DNA of 64,000 nucleotides from Streptomyces sp. MJM8645 (GTDB lineage: Bacteria; Actinomycetota; Actinomycetes; Streptomycetales; Streptomycetaceae). Shown piece by piece: positions 49,114 to 57,980 of the stretch (positions are counted from its first letter, which is position 1; the number at the start of each line of letters is the position of its first letter). Location of the stretch: contig NZ_LJJF01000001.1 of assembly GCF_001625365.1 (NCBI RefSeq), positions 4,351,001 through 4,415,000 on the forward strand, in the 5' to 3' direction. The notes beneath the pieces were generated by a model. That model was given only the letters and a program-made list of their open reading frames with translations, was not told the DNA's origin and made no database searches. A program made the translations under genes and the position numbers.

Positions 49114-50100
49114 TCAGGCCTTGCGGGCCCCGGGGTGGCGGCTGCACCAGCCGTCCCACGCGGAGGCCACCATCTCCGCCACGTCGTGGCGGGCGCCCCA
49201 GCCCAGCTCGCGGCGGATCAGGTCGGCCGAGGCCACCACCCGCGCGGGGTCGCCGGCGCGGCGCGGGGTCACCTCGGGGGTGGTGTCGTAACCGGTGACC
49301 TTGCCGATCACCTCCAGCATCTCCTTGACGCTGACGCCCTCGCCGCGGCCGATGTTGAGCACCAGCGAGGTCTCGCCGGCCGGGTCGGCGGCCAGCCGCT
49401 TGGCGGCCGCGACGTGGGCCGAGGCGATGTCGGAGACGTGGATGAAGTCGCGGACGCAGCTGCCGTCCTGGGTGGGGTAGTCGTCGCCGAAGACCCGCGG
49501 GGCCTCGCCGGCGGTGAGCCGCTCGAAGACCATCGGGATCAGGTTGAAGACCCCGGTGTCGGACAGCTCGGGGGAGGCGGCACCGGCCACGTTGAAGTAG
49601 CGCAGCGCCACGGTGGAGATGCCGTGGGCCTTCCCGGCCGCAGCGACCAGCCACTCGCCGGCCAGCTTGGTCTCGCCGTACGGGCTCATCGGGGCGCACG
49701 GGGTCGACTCGGTGACCAGGTCGACGTCCGGCATGCCGTAGACGGCGGCGGAGGAGGAGAAGAGGAAGCGCTTGACCCCGCCCTCGGCGGCGGCCTCCAG
49801 GACGGTCTGCAGGCCGATCATGTTCTCCCGGTAGTAGAAGAACGGCTGCTCGACGGACTCGCCGACCTGCTTCTTGGCGGCGAAGTGCAGGATGCCCTCG
49901 ATCGCGTGCTCGCGGATGGCGGCGTCCAGGGCGGCCCGGTCCAGGGTGGAGCCCTCGACCAGGGCGACGCCCTCCGGCAGGCGGGAGGCGTCGCCGGTGC
50001 TGAGGTCGTCCAGGACGGCGACGCGCTCACCGGCGTCGAGCAGCTGGCGGACGACGTGCCCGCCGATGTATCCGGCACCGCCGGTGATCAACCAAGTCAT
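49114..50100 (-). CDS. galE: UDP-glucose 4-epimerase GalE
   Basis: 328 residues. The NAD loop is WLITGGAGYIGGHVVRQLL; the catalytic pair is Tyr141 and Lys145 in SPYGETKLAGEW; SSSAAVYGMPD and ALRYFNVAGA are typical. It interconverts UDP-glucose and UDP-galactose, using NAD+ held in the protein. No other gal gene adjoins, so it probably serves cell-surface glycan supply. It converges on afsK with a shared terminator and is divergent from the protease gene at 50232. Confidence 0.95.
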   Translation of the reverse strand: MTWLITGGAGYIGGHVVRQLLDAGERVAVLDDLSTGDASRLPEGVALVEGSTLDRAALDAAIREHAIEGILHFAAKKQVGESVEQPFFYYRENMIGLQTVLEAAAEGGVKRFLFSSSAAVYGMPDVDLVTESTPCAPMSPYGETKLAGEWLVAAAGKAHGISTVALRYFNVAGAASPELSDTGVFNLIPMVFERLTAGEAPRVFGDDYPTQDGSCVRDFIHVSDIASAHVAAAKRLAADPAGETSLVLNIGRGEGVSVKEMLEVIGKVTGYDTTPEVTPRRAGDPARVVASADLIRRELGWGARHDVAEMVASAWDGWCSRHPGARKA

Positions 50101-50231
50101 GGGCCGATTCTAGGGTGTTCGGGTTTCCGTGGTGAGTGCCGGGCGAGTCGAGCCATCAAATCGGACAAATCGGTGAAATGCTGACAAAGATTTCCGTGCT
50201 CTCAGCGTGGTGACGAATCGGAGGCAGTCAG

Positions 50232-51395
50232 GTGAGCCGAAAGAAGGAACACGCCCGCCCCCTGCCGGCCGGGCCCCGGCCGACCGGCCCCAGGACGGCC
50301 CACGGCCGGTTGCTCGTGCCCGGCGCGGTGGCCGTACTGACCGCGCTGGCGCTGGCCGGGTGCAACAGCGGTTCCTCCTCGTCCGCCTCGCAGGCCGCGG
50401 GCTCCCCGTCGAGCTCCGGCTCGGCCAGGCCGGCCTCGTCGGCCCCCGCGCGGTCGGCCGACGGGAACCAGTTGCAGGACGACTACCAGCGGGTCATCGC
50501 CGACGTGCTGCCCTCGGTGGTGCAGATCACCACCGGCGACAGCCTCGGCTCCGGGATCGTCTACGACGACAAGGGCGACATCGTCACCAACGCCCATGTG
50601 GTGGGCACCGCGACCACCTTCACCGTCACCCTCGCCAACAGCACCAAGTCGCTGGACGCCACCCTGGTCGGCAGCTACCCCGACACCGACCTCGCGGTGA
50701 TCAAGCTGAGCAGCCCGCCGAGCGGCCTCAAGCCGGCCGCCTTCGGCGACTCCGGCAAGGTCCAGCTCGGCCAGATCACCCTCGCCATGGGCAGCCCGCT
50801 CGGCCTCTCCAGCAGCGTCACCCAGGGCATCGTCTCGGCCACCGGACGGACCGTCTCCGAACCCAGGGGCGGCGGCTCGCCCGGCGCCACCATCGGCAAC
50901 ATGGTGCAGACCTCGGCCGCGATCAACCCGGGCAACAGCGGCGGCGCGCTGGTCAACCTGGACAGCCAGGTGATCGGCATCAACACGCTCGCGGCGACGG
51001 AGCCCGAGGCCAACGGCGCGGCCGCGCCCGGCATCGGCTTCGCCATCCCGGCGTCCACCATCACCAACATCACCGACCAGCTGATCAAGCAGGGCAAGGT
51101 CACCAACTCCGGCCGGGCCGCGCTCGGCATCACCGCCCGGACCAGCTTCAACCAGCAGTTCAAGCCCGCCGGCGCGGTCATCGTGGCGGTCACCGCGGGC
51201 GGCCCGGCCGCCTCGGCGGGGATGCAGGCCGGCGACGTGATCACCAAGATCGGGGACGCCACGGTCGACTCGCTGAACGCGCTCACCACCGCGCTCGCCT
51301 CGCTCACCCCGGGCGACAAGGCCACCGTCGCCTACACCAGGGACGGCAACAGCCGGACCGCCGACGTCACCCTCGGCGCCCTGGAGAGCCCGTAG
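50232..51395 (+). CDS. HtrA/DegP-like trypsin-family protease lipoprotein with PDZ domain
   Basis: 387 residues, GTG start. The lipobox LALAGC gives a lipidated Cys44, so the protein is anchored outside the membrane after a Ser/Ala-rich spacer. The catalytic triad is His122 (TNAHVVG), Asp153 (DTDLAVIKL) and Ser236 (NPGNSGGALVN). A PDZ domain follows (~290-387), with VTAGGPAASAGMQAGDVITKIGDATV. Such proteases deal with misfolded envelope proteins. Streptomycete HtrA proteins usually have a membrane helix instead of a lipobox, so lipidation is a point to verify. Confidence 0.9.
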   Translation: MSRKKEHARPLPAGPRPTGPRTAHGRLLVPGAVAVLTALALAGCNSGSSSSASQAAGSPSSSGSARPASSAPARSADGNQLQDDYQRVIADVLPSVVQITTGDSLGSGIVYDDKGDIVTNAHVVGTATTFTVTLANSTKSLDATLVGSYPDTDLAVIKLSSPPSGLKPAAFGDSGKVQLGQITLAMGSPLGLSSSVTQGIVSATGRTVSEPRGGGSPGATIGNMVQTSAAINPGNSGGALVNLDSQVIGINTLAATEPEANGAAAPGIGFAIPASTITNITDQLIKQGKVTNSGRAALGITARTSFNQQFKPAGAVIVAVTAGGPAASAGMQAGDVITKIGDATVDSLNALTTALASLTPGDKATVAYTRDGNSRTADVTLGALESP

Positions 51396-51457
51396 GACCC
51401 GGCCGGCCGGGCCGCACGCCGCGCAAGGGCTCCGCGGACCGGGCCGCCCCACCGGAC

Positions 51458-51501
51458 CGGCGCCGGGACCTCGTCACTTCCTCGACGAGGTCCCGGCGCC
51501 G
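51458..51501. terminator. 18-base-stem hairpin between protease and histidine kinase genes
   Basis: Perfect arms (51458-51475 and 51484-51501) with an 8-base loop. The convergent genes end at 51395 (+) and 51516 (-). Confidence 0.88.
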
Positions 51502-51515
51502 TGCCGCGCCCCGGT

Positions 51516-52739
51516 TCAGCGGCGGGCGGTGCGGGTGCGCCAGGGCAGTTCGACGGTGATGCTGCTCGGGCCGCCCTCCGGGCTCTGTACCAGGAGCACC
51601 CCGTCCACCGCGCGGATCCGCTCGGTCAGCCCGGCCAGGCCGCTGCCCGGGTAGGGGGCGGCGCCGCCCTTGCCGTCGTCCTGGACCAGCACCATCAGCT
51701 GGTTGTCGGAGCGCCAGACGTCGACCGAGGCGGTGCGGGCGCCGGCGTGCTTGGAGACGTTGGTCAGCAGCTCGCTGACGGTGAAGTACGCGATGCCCTC
51801 GACCGCCGAGTCCGGGCGCTCGGCCTGGCCGTCCGGCCCCTTCAGGTCGACGTTCACCTTGACCCCGCCGGGGACGGTGCAGCGGGCGGCGACCGAGGAC
51901 AGGGCCGCGTCCAGGCCGCGGTCGGTGAGCACCGCCGGGTGGATGCCCCGGGCCAGGTCGCGCAGCTCCTGGAGGGCCAGCTTCACCTCGCCGTGCGCGT
52001 TGTCGACCATCTTCGTGGCGGCCACCACGTCGTCCTCGGTCTCGACCTCGCGCAGCCGCTCCTTGGCCATGCCCAGGTCCATGGCCAGCGCGACCAGGCG
52101 GGCCTGGGCGCCGTCGTGCAGGTCGCGCTCGATCCGGCGTAGGTCGGCGGCGGCGGTGTCGACCACCGTGCCGCGGTCGTCCTCCAGCTCGCGCACCCGC
52201 TCGGCCAGGGCGCCCGGGAAGAGCAGCGACTCGACCAGGATCCGGTCGACCGCCGCCAGCGCCCGGATCACCCAGGGCAGCACCGGCCACATCACGGTGA
52301 CCGCGACCAGGGCCACCGTGAAGCTCAGGATGCCCCAGGGCAGCATCAGCACGTTGTAGAGCGCCGAGCGCCAGTTCAGCAGGTCGGTCAGGTGGGCGAT
52401 GGTGAAGCCCACCACCCCCGGCCGGCGCTGCTGCACCGGCTCCGGCTCGTGGATCGCGGAGTCGTACGCCGCGCGGGCCCGCCAGCGGCCCAGCCCGCCC
52501 AGGGCGCGGGAGACGGCCAGCCCGCCGGCCAGCAGCGGCAGGCCGACCACGGTGATCGACATCCCCAGGCCGGCCGTGAGCGTGATGGCGGTGAGCGTGA
52601 AGCCGGCGACGCCGAGCGGCAGGTTGAGCAGCAGCTGGCCGACCTGCCGCCACATCTGCGCGCCGTACAGCGGCGAGCGGACCATCTGAGCGTCCTGCTC
52701 CTTGATGGCATCCACGGTGCGGCGGTGCAGCGGCTTCAT
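51516..52739 (-). CDS. Orphan sensor histidine kinase (HisKA_3 type)
   Basis: 407 residues. The N-terminal half is a sensor with four hydrophobic segments (near 37-55, 57-75, 128-160). The dimerisation/phosphoacceptor region is LRRIERDLHDGAQARLVALAMDLGMAKERL with phospho-His208. The ATPase domain has TVSELLTNVSKHAG (N box), VQDDGKGGAAPYPGSGLAGLTERI (G boxes). This is the NarL-partner class, but no response regulator gene adjoins, so it is an orphan. Signal unknown. It is divergent from the nuo operon. Confidence 0.92.
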   Translation of the reverse strand: MKPLHRRTVDAIKEQDAQMVRSPLYGAQMWRQVGQLLLNLPLGVAGFTLTAITLTAGLGMSITVVGLPLLAGGLAVSRALGGLGRWRARAAYDSAIHEPEPVQQRRPGVVGFTIAHLTDLLNWRSALYNVLMLPWGILSFTVALVAVTVMWPVLPWVIRALAAVDRILVESLLFPGALAERVRELEDDRGTVVDTAAADLRRIERDLHDGAQARLVALAMDLGMAKERLREVETEDDVVAATKMVDNAHGEVKLALQELRDLARGIHPAVLTDRGLDAALSSVAARCTVPGGVKVNVDLKGPDGQAERPDSAVEGIAYFTVSELLTNVSKHAGARTASVDVWRSDNQLMVLVQDDGKGGAAPYPGSGLAGLTERIRAVDGVLLVQSPEGGPSSITVELPWRTRTARR

Positions 52740-53039
52740 CTGGATCTACCGTCCCTCTTGGTCGAGCTGGTGGAGCAAGCTTCCCGAACCCGGGGCGGGA
52801 GATGCCATGGGGGTGATACATCTTCCGGGACGGGGGTTATCCCTACCCCCGTCCTGGTCGTCGGGCCACTGCCCGGTGCTCGCGGGAGTGTCCACCGGAC
52901 GTCTTGCGGAGCGGGCAGGGTTCGGGCGGAGCGGAGCCGTCCCCTTAGACTCACGCATTGGCCATGGTTATGACCGTGCGAGGAAACGTCGTAGAACTGC
53001 CTTGAGGGGTTGTTCACGGCCGAGGTGGAGGGCGAAGGC
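52740..53039. other. 300-base divergent promoter region between the histidine kinase and nuo genes
   Basis: No gene is recognised. A ccccttagactcac stretch near 52943 could contain the -10 element for nuoA, but no clear -35 was found. No Rex operator (TTGTGAA-N6-TTCACAA) was seen. Confidence 0.4.
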
Positions 53040-53456
53040 ATGGAGGGGCAGCATGCGGCTGCCGTCGCGGCCGACCCGGCGGTCGGCGGCGGCTACTTCG
53101 ACGCGTACGCCGCGATGGGCCTGCTGGCCGTCGTCGGGGTGCTCTTCGTCGCCGCGGCGTTCACGGCCAACCGCCTGCTGCGGCCGGTGGTGTACTCGCC
53201 CGAGAAACTCCTCGCCTACGAGTGCGGGGTGGACCCGGTGGGCGAGGACTGGGCGCACACCCAGATCCGCTACTACGTGTACGCCTTCCTGTACGTGATC
53301 TTCGCGGTCGACGCGATCTACCTGTTCCCGTGGGCGACGGTCTTCGCCACCGCCGGGTACGGCGCCGGAACGCTGATCGAGATGTTCCTCTTCATCGGCT
53401 TCCTCGCGGTCGGCCTGCTCTACGCCTGGAAGAAGGGCGTTCTGGAATGGACGTGA
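53040..53456 (+). CDS. nuoA: NADH-quinone oxidoreductase subunit A (NuoA)
   Basis: 138 residues from ATG 53040 (ggaggg seven bases upstream). Three membrane segments and the family core YECGVDPVGEDWAHTQIRYYVYAFLYVIFAVDAIYLFPWA are present. NuoA is part of the membrane arm at the quinone-site junction. It opens a ten-gene operon in which almost every gene overlaps the next. The stop lies inside nuoB. Confidence 0.96.
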   Translation: MEGQHAAAVAADPAVGGGYFDAYAAMGLLAVVGVLFVAAAFTANRLLRPVVYSPEKLLAYECGVDPVGEDWAHTQIRYYVYAFLYVIFAVDAIYLFPWATVFATAGYGAGTLIEMFLFIGFLAVGLLYAWKKGVLEWT

Positions 53457-54082
53457 CGCACACCCACTCGCACGGCGCCCAGGGCGGGCCGGTCCCACTC
53501 GGCCTCCCGGACCCGTCGCGCCCCGGCGCCGTCGAGCGCCGTGGCATCGGCCCGCTGGCCCGGCTCGCGCCCGACCCGGTCAAGGTCGTGCTCAACTGGG
53601 GCCGCCGCTACAGCCTCTGGTGCTTCAACTTCGGCCTGGCCTGCTGCGCGATCGAGTTCATCGCCGCGTCCATGGCCAAACACGACTTCATCCGGATGGG
53701 TGTCATTCCGTTCGCGCCCGGACCCCGTCAGGCCGACCTGATGATCGTCTCGGGGACGGTGACCGACAAGATGGCGCCCGCCGTCAAGCGCCTCTACGAG
53801 CAGATGCCCGAGCCGAAGTACGTCATCTCCTTCGGTGCCTGCTCCAACTCCGGCGGCCCGTACTGGGACTCCTACTCGGTGACCAAGGGCGTGGACCAGA
53901 TCATCCCGGTCGACGTCTACGTGCCCGGCTGCCCTCCCCGGCCCGAGGCGCTGCTCCAGGGCATCCTCAAGCTCCAGGAGAAGATCGCCGCCGAGTCGCT
54001 GCCCGACCGCTACGCCGCGCCCGCGGCGGCGCTGCGCCGCCCGCTGGTGACGGGGCCTTCGACCGAGGGAGGGGCCTCATGA
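53447..54082 (+). CDS. nuoB: NADH-quinone oxidoreductase subunit B (NuoB)
   Basis: 211 residues from the ATG inside the end of nuoA. Ligands of the N2 [4Fe-4S] cluster are all present: Cys66-Cys67 in LACCAIEFIA, Cys132 in GACSNSGGPYW, Cys162 in GCPPRPEA. The N-terminus is longer and His-rich (MDVTHTHSHG). N2 normally passes electrons to quinone at the NuoB-NuoD interface, yet no nuoD is present in this operon. Confidence 0.96.
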   Translation: MDVTHTHSHGAQGGPVPLGLPDPSRPGAVERRGIGPLARLAPDPVKVVLNWGRRYSLWCFNFGLACCAIEFIAASMAKHDFIRMGVIPFAPGPRQADLMIVSGTVTDKMAPAVKRLYEQMPEPKYVISFGACSNSGGPYWDSYSVTKGVDQIIPVDVYVPGCPPRPEALLQGILKLQEKIAAESLPDRYAAPAAALRRPLVTGPSTEGGAS

Positions 54083-55308
54083 CTTCCGCCGAGCAGTACG
54101 CGGCGTCGGTCGGGGAGTGGGCGACCGGCGCCGAGGCTTACGGGCTGGTCACCGTCGACGTCCCCGCCGAGCACTGGATCGAGGCGCTCACCAACGCCCG
54201 CGACACGCTCGGCCTGGGCTACTTCGACTGGCTGAGCGCCGTCGACGAACTGGCCGAGGGCTTCTCCGTGGTCGCCCACCTCGCCTCCGCCGACGCCCCG
54301 GGCGTGCGCCACCTGGCGCTGCGCACCCGGGTGCCGCGGGACAAGGCCGCGCTGCCCACCGCCGTCCCGGTCTACGCGGGCGCCGCCTGGCACGAGCGTG
54401 AGACCCACGAGATGTTCGGCATCGACTTCCCCGGACACCCCTACCTCGCCACCCTGCTGCTGCCGGACGGCTTCGAGGGGTACCCGCTGCGCAAGGAGTT
54501 CGTGCTCGCGGCCCGGGTCGCCAAGGCCTGGCCGGGAGCCAAGGAGCCGGGCGAGTCGGACCACGGCGACGGGCCCGCCCGGCGCAAGATGCAGCCGGCC
54601 GGGGTGCCGGACCCGAACGAGTGGGGGCCGCTGAAGGGCACCCTGCCGCCGGTCGCCGAGCGGCCCGCGCGTGGTGCGCGGGCGGCGGGCGCGGCCGGGC
54701 GGACGCCCCGGGCTGCTGGTGCTGCTGGTGCTGGGGCCGGTGCTGCTGCCGGTGCCGAGGGCGCGGCGGCGGCGGTGCGGGCGGACCGGCCTCGGCGGAC
54801 CAGGACGGTGGCGGAGGGGTCGGCGAGTCAGGCGGGGGCCGAGGCTGCTGGTGCCGTTGCTCCGGACGCTGCTCCGACCGCTGGTTCGGCTGCTGCTTCG
54901 GCCGCTGGCGAGGCGGCGCCCGTGGTGCGGGCGGACCGGCCGCGCCGGGTCAGGTCGGTGTCCGACGGCTCGGTCAGCCAGGCTGCGGAGCCGGCGCCCG
55001 CCGAGGCTGCCGAGGCCGCTGCGCCTGCCGAGCCGAAGGCCGAGGGCTCGGCGTCGCCGCGGACCCGGTCCTCGGACGCGCCCTGGCACAACCCGGTGCC
55101 CGCGCACGACGAGCCCGCGAAGCCCGCCGAGGCGAAGGCACCGGCCGAGTCGCAGACACCGGCCGAGCCCGCGAAGCCTGTGGAGAAGCCTGCGGAGGAG
55201 TCTGCCGAGGAGCAGTCGCCCGCCGGGCCGGCGAAGCCCGCCGCGCCCGCGGGTGAGCAGGACGAGACGTCGGCCGGACCGGCCGGCCAGGACGGAGACG
55301 GCGCGTGA
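54079..55308 (+). CDS. nuoC: NADH-quinone oxidoreductase subunit C (NuoC) with long low-complexity tail
   Basis: 409 residues from the ATG overlapping nuoB. Residues 1-~155 are the 30-kDa subunit domain, ending in the signature WHERETHEMFGIDFPGHP...LRKEF (104-141). The remaining ~220 residues are Ala/Pro/Glu/Arg-rich, low complexity and probably disordered. They contain two related segments, VRADRPRRTRTVAEGSASQ and VRADRPRRVRSVSDGSVSQ. This tail occupies the place where NuoD is encoded or fused in complete operons, but has none of its motifs. The gene is followed directly by nuoH. Confidence 0.92.
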   Translation: MTSAEQYAASVGEWATGAEAYGLVTVDVPAEHWIEALTNARDTLGLGYFDWLSAVDELAEGFSVVAHLASADAPGVRHLALRTRVPRDKAALPTAVPVYAGAAWHERETHEMFGIDFPGHPYLATLLLPDGFEGYPLRKEFVLAARVAKAWPGAKEPGESDHGDGPARRKMQPAGVPDPNEWGPLKGTLPPVAERPARGARAAGAAGRTPRAAGAAGAGAGAAAGAEGAAAAVRADRPRRTRTVAEGSASQAGAEAAGAVAPDAAPTAGSAAASAAGEAAPVVRADRPRRVRSVSDGSVSQAAEPAPAEAAEAAAPAEPKAEGSASPRTRSSDAPWHNPVPAHDEPAKPAEAKAPAESQTPAEPAKPVEKPAEESAEEQSPAGPAKPAAPAGEQDETSAGPAGQDGDGA

Positions 55309-56264
55309 ACCTGCTCGACACGGTGCTGCGCTGCGTCGCCACCCTGGTCGTCTTCCTCACCCTCCCGCTGGTCATCGGCCAGACCGAGCACAAGGTCATG
55401 GCGCACATGCAGGGCCGACTCGGCCCGATGTACGCGGGCGGCTTCCACGGCTGGGCGCAGCTCGTCGCGGACGGCGTGAAGTTCGCGCAGAAGGAGGACA
55501 TCGTCCCGGCCGGGGCGGACCGCCGGATCTTCCAGCTGGCGCCCGCCGTCTCGCTGCTGCCGTACCTCTTCGTGCTGCTGGCGATCCCGGTCGGCCCGAA
55601 CGGCTTCGTCGGCCAGGCGATCGACGCCGGCCTGTTCTTCGTGCTGGCCGTGATGGGCGTCGGCGTGATCGGCAAGCTGATGGCCGGCTGGGCCTCGGCG
55701 AACAAGTTCTCGCTGCTCGGCGGCCTGCGCACGGCCGCGCAGCTGATGTCGTACGAGCTGCCGATGGTGCTGGCGGCGGCCTCGGTGGCGATGGCCGCCG
55801 GCACGCTCTCGCTGCCCGGGATCGTGGACGCCTGGGAGTGGTACTGGCTGCCCTGGCAGCTCATCGGCGCGTTCGTGTTCTTCACGGCCGGCCTGGCCGA
55901 GCTCCAGCGCCCGCCGTTCGACATGCCGGTCGCCGACTCGGAGATCATCTTCGGCGCGTACACCGAGTACACGGGCCTGCGCTTCGCGCTGTTCCTGCTG
56001 TCCGAGTACGCGGGCATCCTGGTGGTGTCGGCGCTGACCGCGGTGCTCTTCCTGGGCGGCTGGCACGGCCCGCTGGCGGACCAGCTCGGCTGGCTCTGGA
56101 TGATCCTGAAGACCTTCGCGTTGGCCTTCGTGGTCATCTGGCTGCGGGTCACCTACCCGCGTCTGCGCGAGGACCAGCTGATGCGCTTCGCGTGGACCGT
56201 GCTGATCCCGCTCGCCCTCGTCCAGCTGGCCCTGACCGGCGTCATCAAGGTGGCGATCTCATGA
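55305..56264 (+). CDS. nuoH: NADH-quinone oxidoreductase subunit H (NuoH)
   Basis: 319 residues, GTG overlapping the nuoC stop. Eight membrane segments and the conserved loops EHKVMAHMQGRLGPMYAG, ELQRPPFDMPVADSEIIFGAYTEYTGLRF and RVTYPRLREDQLM are present. NuoH forms the quinone access channel linking the peripheral and membrane arms. The GRxGP and E-rich Q-loop motifs are intact, which suggests a functional quinone chamber despite the missing nuoD. Confidence 0.96.
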   Translation: MNLLDTVLRCVATLVVFLTLPLVIGQTEHKVMAHMQGRLGPMYAGGFHGWAQLVADGVKFAQKEDIVPAGADRRIFQLAPAVSLLPYLFVLLAIPVGPNGFVGQAIDAGLFFVLAVMGVGVIGKLMAGWASANKFSLLGGLRTAAQLMSYELPMVLAAASVAMAAGTLSLPGIVDAWEWYWLPWQLIGAFVFFTAGLAELQRPPFDMPVADSEIIFGAYTEYTGLRFALFLLSEYAGILVVSALTAVLFLGGWHGPLADQLGWLWMILKTFALAFVVIWLRVTYPRLREDQLMRFAWTVLIPLALVQLALTGVIKVAIS

Positions 56265-56833
56265 GTTTTCCCGGTGCCGGCCTGGCCAAGGGCCTGGCCG
56301 TGACCCTGCGGACGATGACGAAGAAGACCGTCACCGCGCAGTACCCCGACGTGCAGCCGGTGTTGCCGCCGCGTTCGCGCGGCGTCATCGCGCTGCTGGA
56401 GGAGAACTGCACGGTGTGCATGCTCTGCGCGCGCGAGTGCCCGGACTGGTGCATCTACATCGACTCCCACAAGGAGACGCTGCCGGCCGCCGAGCCGAAC
56501 GCGCGGGCCCGCACCCGCAACGTGCTGGACCGGTTCGCCATCGACTTCTCGCTCTGCATGTACTGCGGGATCTGTATCGAGGTGTGCCCCTTCGACGCGC
56601 TGTTCTGGTCGCCCGAGTTCGAGTACGCCGAGACCGACATCCTGGAGCTGACCCACGAGCGGGACAAGCTCCGCGAGTGGATGTGGACCGTCCCGGCGCC
56701 GCCGGCGCTGGACCCGGCGGCCGAGGAGCCCAAGGAGATCACCACCGCGCGCAAGACGGCGGACAAGCTGGCCGCCGCCGCAGCGGCCGCAGCGGCTGCC
56801 TCGGTGGCCTCGGATGAGGGGGAGGCCCAGTGA
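56261..56833 (+). CDS. nuoI: NADH-quinone oxidoreductase subunit I (NuoI), 2x[4Fe-4S]
   Basis: 190 residues from the ATG overlapping nuoH. Two ferredoxin motifs are complete: Cys50, 53, 56, 60 (CTVCMLCAREC) and Cys99, 102, 105, 109 (CMYCGICIEVC). These carry clusters N6a and N6b, the usual path to N2. The C-terminal ~40 residues are an Ala/Lys/Glu-rich extension (KLAAAAAAAAAAS). Without nuoE-G in the operon, some other donor must feed it. Confidence 0.96.
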   Translation: MSFPGAGLAKGLAVTLRTMTKKTVTAQYPDVQPVLPPRSRGVIALLEENCTVCMLCARECPDWCIYIDSHKETLPAAEPNARARTRNVLDRFAIDFSLCMYCGICIEVCPFDALFWSPEFEYAETDILELTHERDKLREWMWTVPAPPALDPAAEEPKEITTARKTADKLAAAAAAAAAASVASDEGEAQ

Positions 56834-57609
56834 GCGCCGCCACCCTGCTCGCGGCGACCGGCTCGCTGGAGCCGGCCGCCCGTTCGTTCCTGTCCCCGAC
56901 CGGGGTGGAGATCGTCTTCCTGCTGGTCGGCATCGCCGTGCTCGGCTCGGCCGTGGTCGCCGTCAGCACCAAGCAACTGGTGCACGCCGCGCTCTGGCTG
57001 GTGGTCGCGCTGGGCGGGCTGGCGGTGGAGTTCCTGCTGCTCACCGCCGAGTTCATCGCCTGGGTGCAGGTGCTGATCTACCTCGGCTCGGTGATCGTCC
57101 TGGTGCTGTTCGGGCTGATGCTCACCAAGGCGCCGATCGGGCGCTCGCCGGACGCCGACTCCAAGAACCGCTGGGTGGCCCTGGTCGTGGCGCTCGCCTC
57201 GGCCGGGACGCTGGTGACGCTGGTCGTCGACGCCTTCCGGACCTCCTGGATCGACCTCGGCGCGGGGGGCGGCTCGGCCGCCGTCACCGGGGCGAGCCTG
57301 TTCCGCCACTGGGTGCTGCCCTTCGAGGCCCTCTCCGTGCTGCTGCTGGCGGCGCTGGTCGGTGCGATCGTGCTGTCGCGCGGGTCGACGCGGCGGGTGC
57401 CGCCGCCCCGGGCGGGCCGGCTGCGCGCCGGCCGGCCGGTGGGCTCGAACGGGACCGTCGCCGCCACCGTGCCCCGGCCGGCGCCGGAGAACCCGGCGGC
57501 CCCTGAGGCTGCGGCGGATCCGAAGGCCGCAGAGGCCCCGGCGGCCCCGAAGGCCGCAGAGGCTGCGCCGTCCGCGCCGTCCGCGCCGTCCGCGTCGGAG
57601 GAGAGCTGA
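56830..57609 (+). CDS. nuoJ: NADH-quinone oxidoreductase subunit J (NuoJ)
   Basis: 259 residues, GTG overlapping nuoI. Five membrane segments occupy the first ~180 residues, with the conserved VHAALWLVVALGGLAVEFLLLTAEFIAWVQVLIYLGSVIVLVLFGLML core. The last ~80 residues are an Ala/Pro-rich cytoplasmic tail (AEAPAAPKAAEAAPSAPSAP). NuoJ belongs to the proton-path region of the membrane arm. Confidence 0.94.
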   Translation: MSAATLLAATGSLEPAARSFLSPTGVEIVFLLVGIAVLGSAVVAVSTKQLVHAALWLVVALGGLAVEFLLLTAEFIAWVQVLIYLGSVIVLVLFGLMLTKAPIGRSPDADSKNRWVALVVALASAGTLVTLVVDAFRTSWIDLGAGGGSAAVTGASLFRHWVLPFEALSVLLLAALVGAIVLSRGSTRRVPPPRAGRLRAGRPVGSNGTVAATVPRPAPENPAAPEAAADPKAAEAPAAPKAAEAAPSAPSAPSASEES

Positions 57610-57980
57610 TGCACCTCGCCTACCCCGTCGTCCTCGCCGCGCTGCTGTTCAGCATCGGCGTGTACGGCGTGCTCGCCCGGCGCAACGCCGTCCTGGTCCT
57701 GATGTCCGTCGAGCTGATGCTCAACGCCGTCAACCTCAACCTGGTCGCCTTCGACACCTGGCTGCGCGACTCGCTGCACGCCGGCCAGGCGCTCACCCTG
57801 TTCACCATCACCGTCGCCGCCGCCGAGATCGGGCTGGGGCTCGCCATCGTCCTGCTGCTGTTCCGGGCCCGGGGCACCGCGGACATCGACCGGGCCACCG
57901 CGCTCGGCGATCCGGCGGAGCCGCTCGCCGAGGAGACGCCGGCCGGAGCCGAGGCGCTGAAGGGCCAGGCCGCCGCATGA
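57609..57980 (+). CDS. nuoK: NADH-quinone oxidoreductase subunit K (NuoK)
   Basis: 123 residues; the ATG shares one base with the nuoJ stop. Three membrane segments contain the two key glutamates, in VLVLMSVELMLNAVNLNLVAF and TVAAAEIGLGLAIVLLLFRARG. NuoK is part of the antiporter-like E-channel. A short hydrophilic tail follows. Confidence 0.95.
   Translation: MHLAYPVVLAALLFSIGVYGVLARRNAVLVLMSVELMLNAVNLNLVAFDTWLRDSLHAGQALTLFTITVAAAEIGLGLAIVLLLFRARGTADIDRATALGDPAEPLAEETPAGAEALKGQAAA

Noticed and set aside
53010..53039. TTG at 53010 as the nuoA start
   Set aside because: The ATG at 53040 has a ggaggg site at the right distance, and the extra ten residues are not typical of NuoA.
54540..55308. 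NuoC tail considered as a fused NuoD domain
   Set aside because: The tail is low complexity and has none of the conserved 49-kDa subunit motifs.
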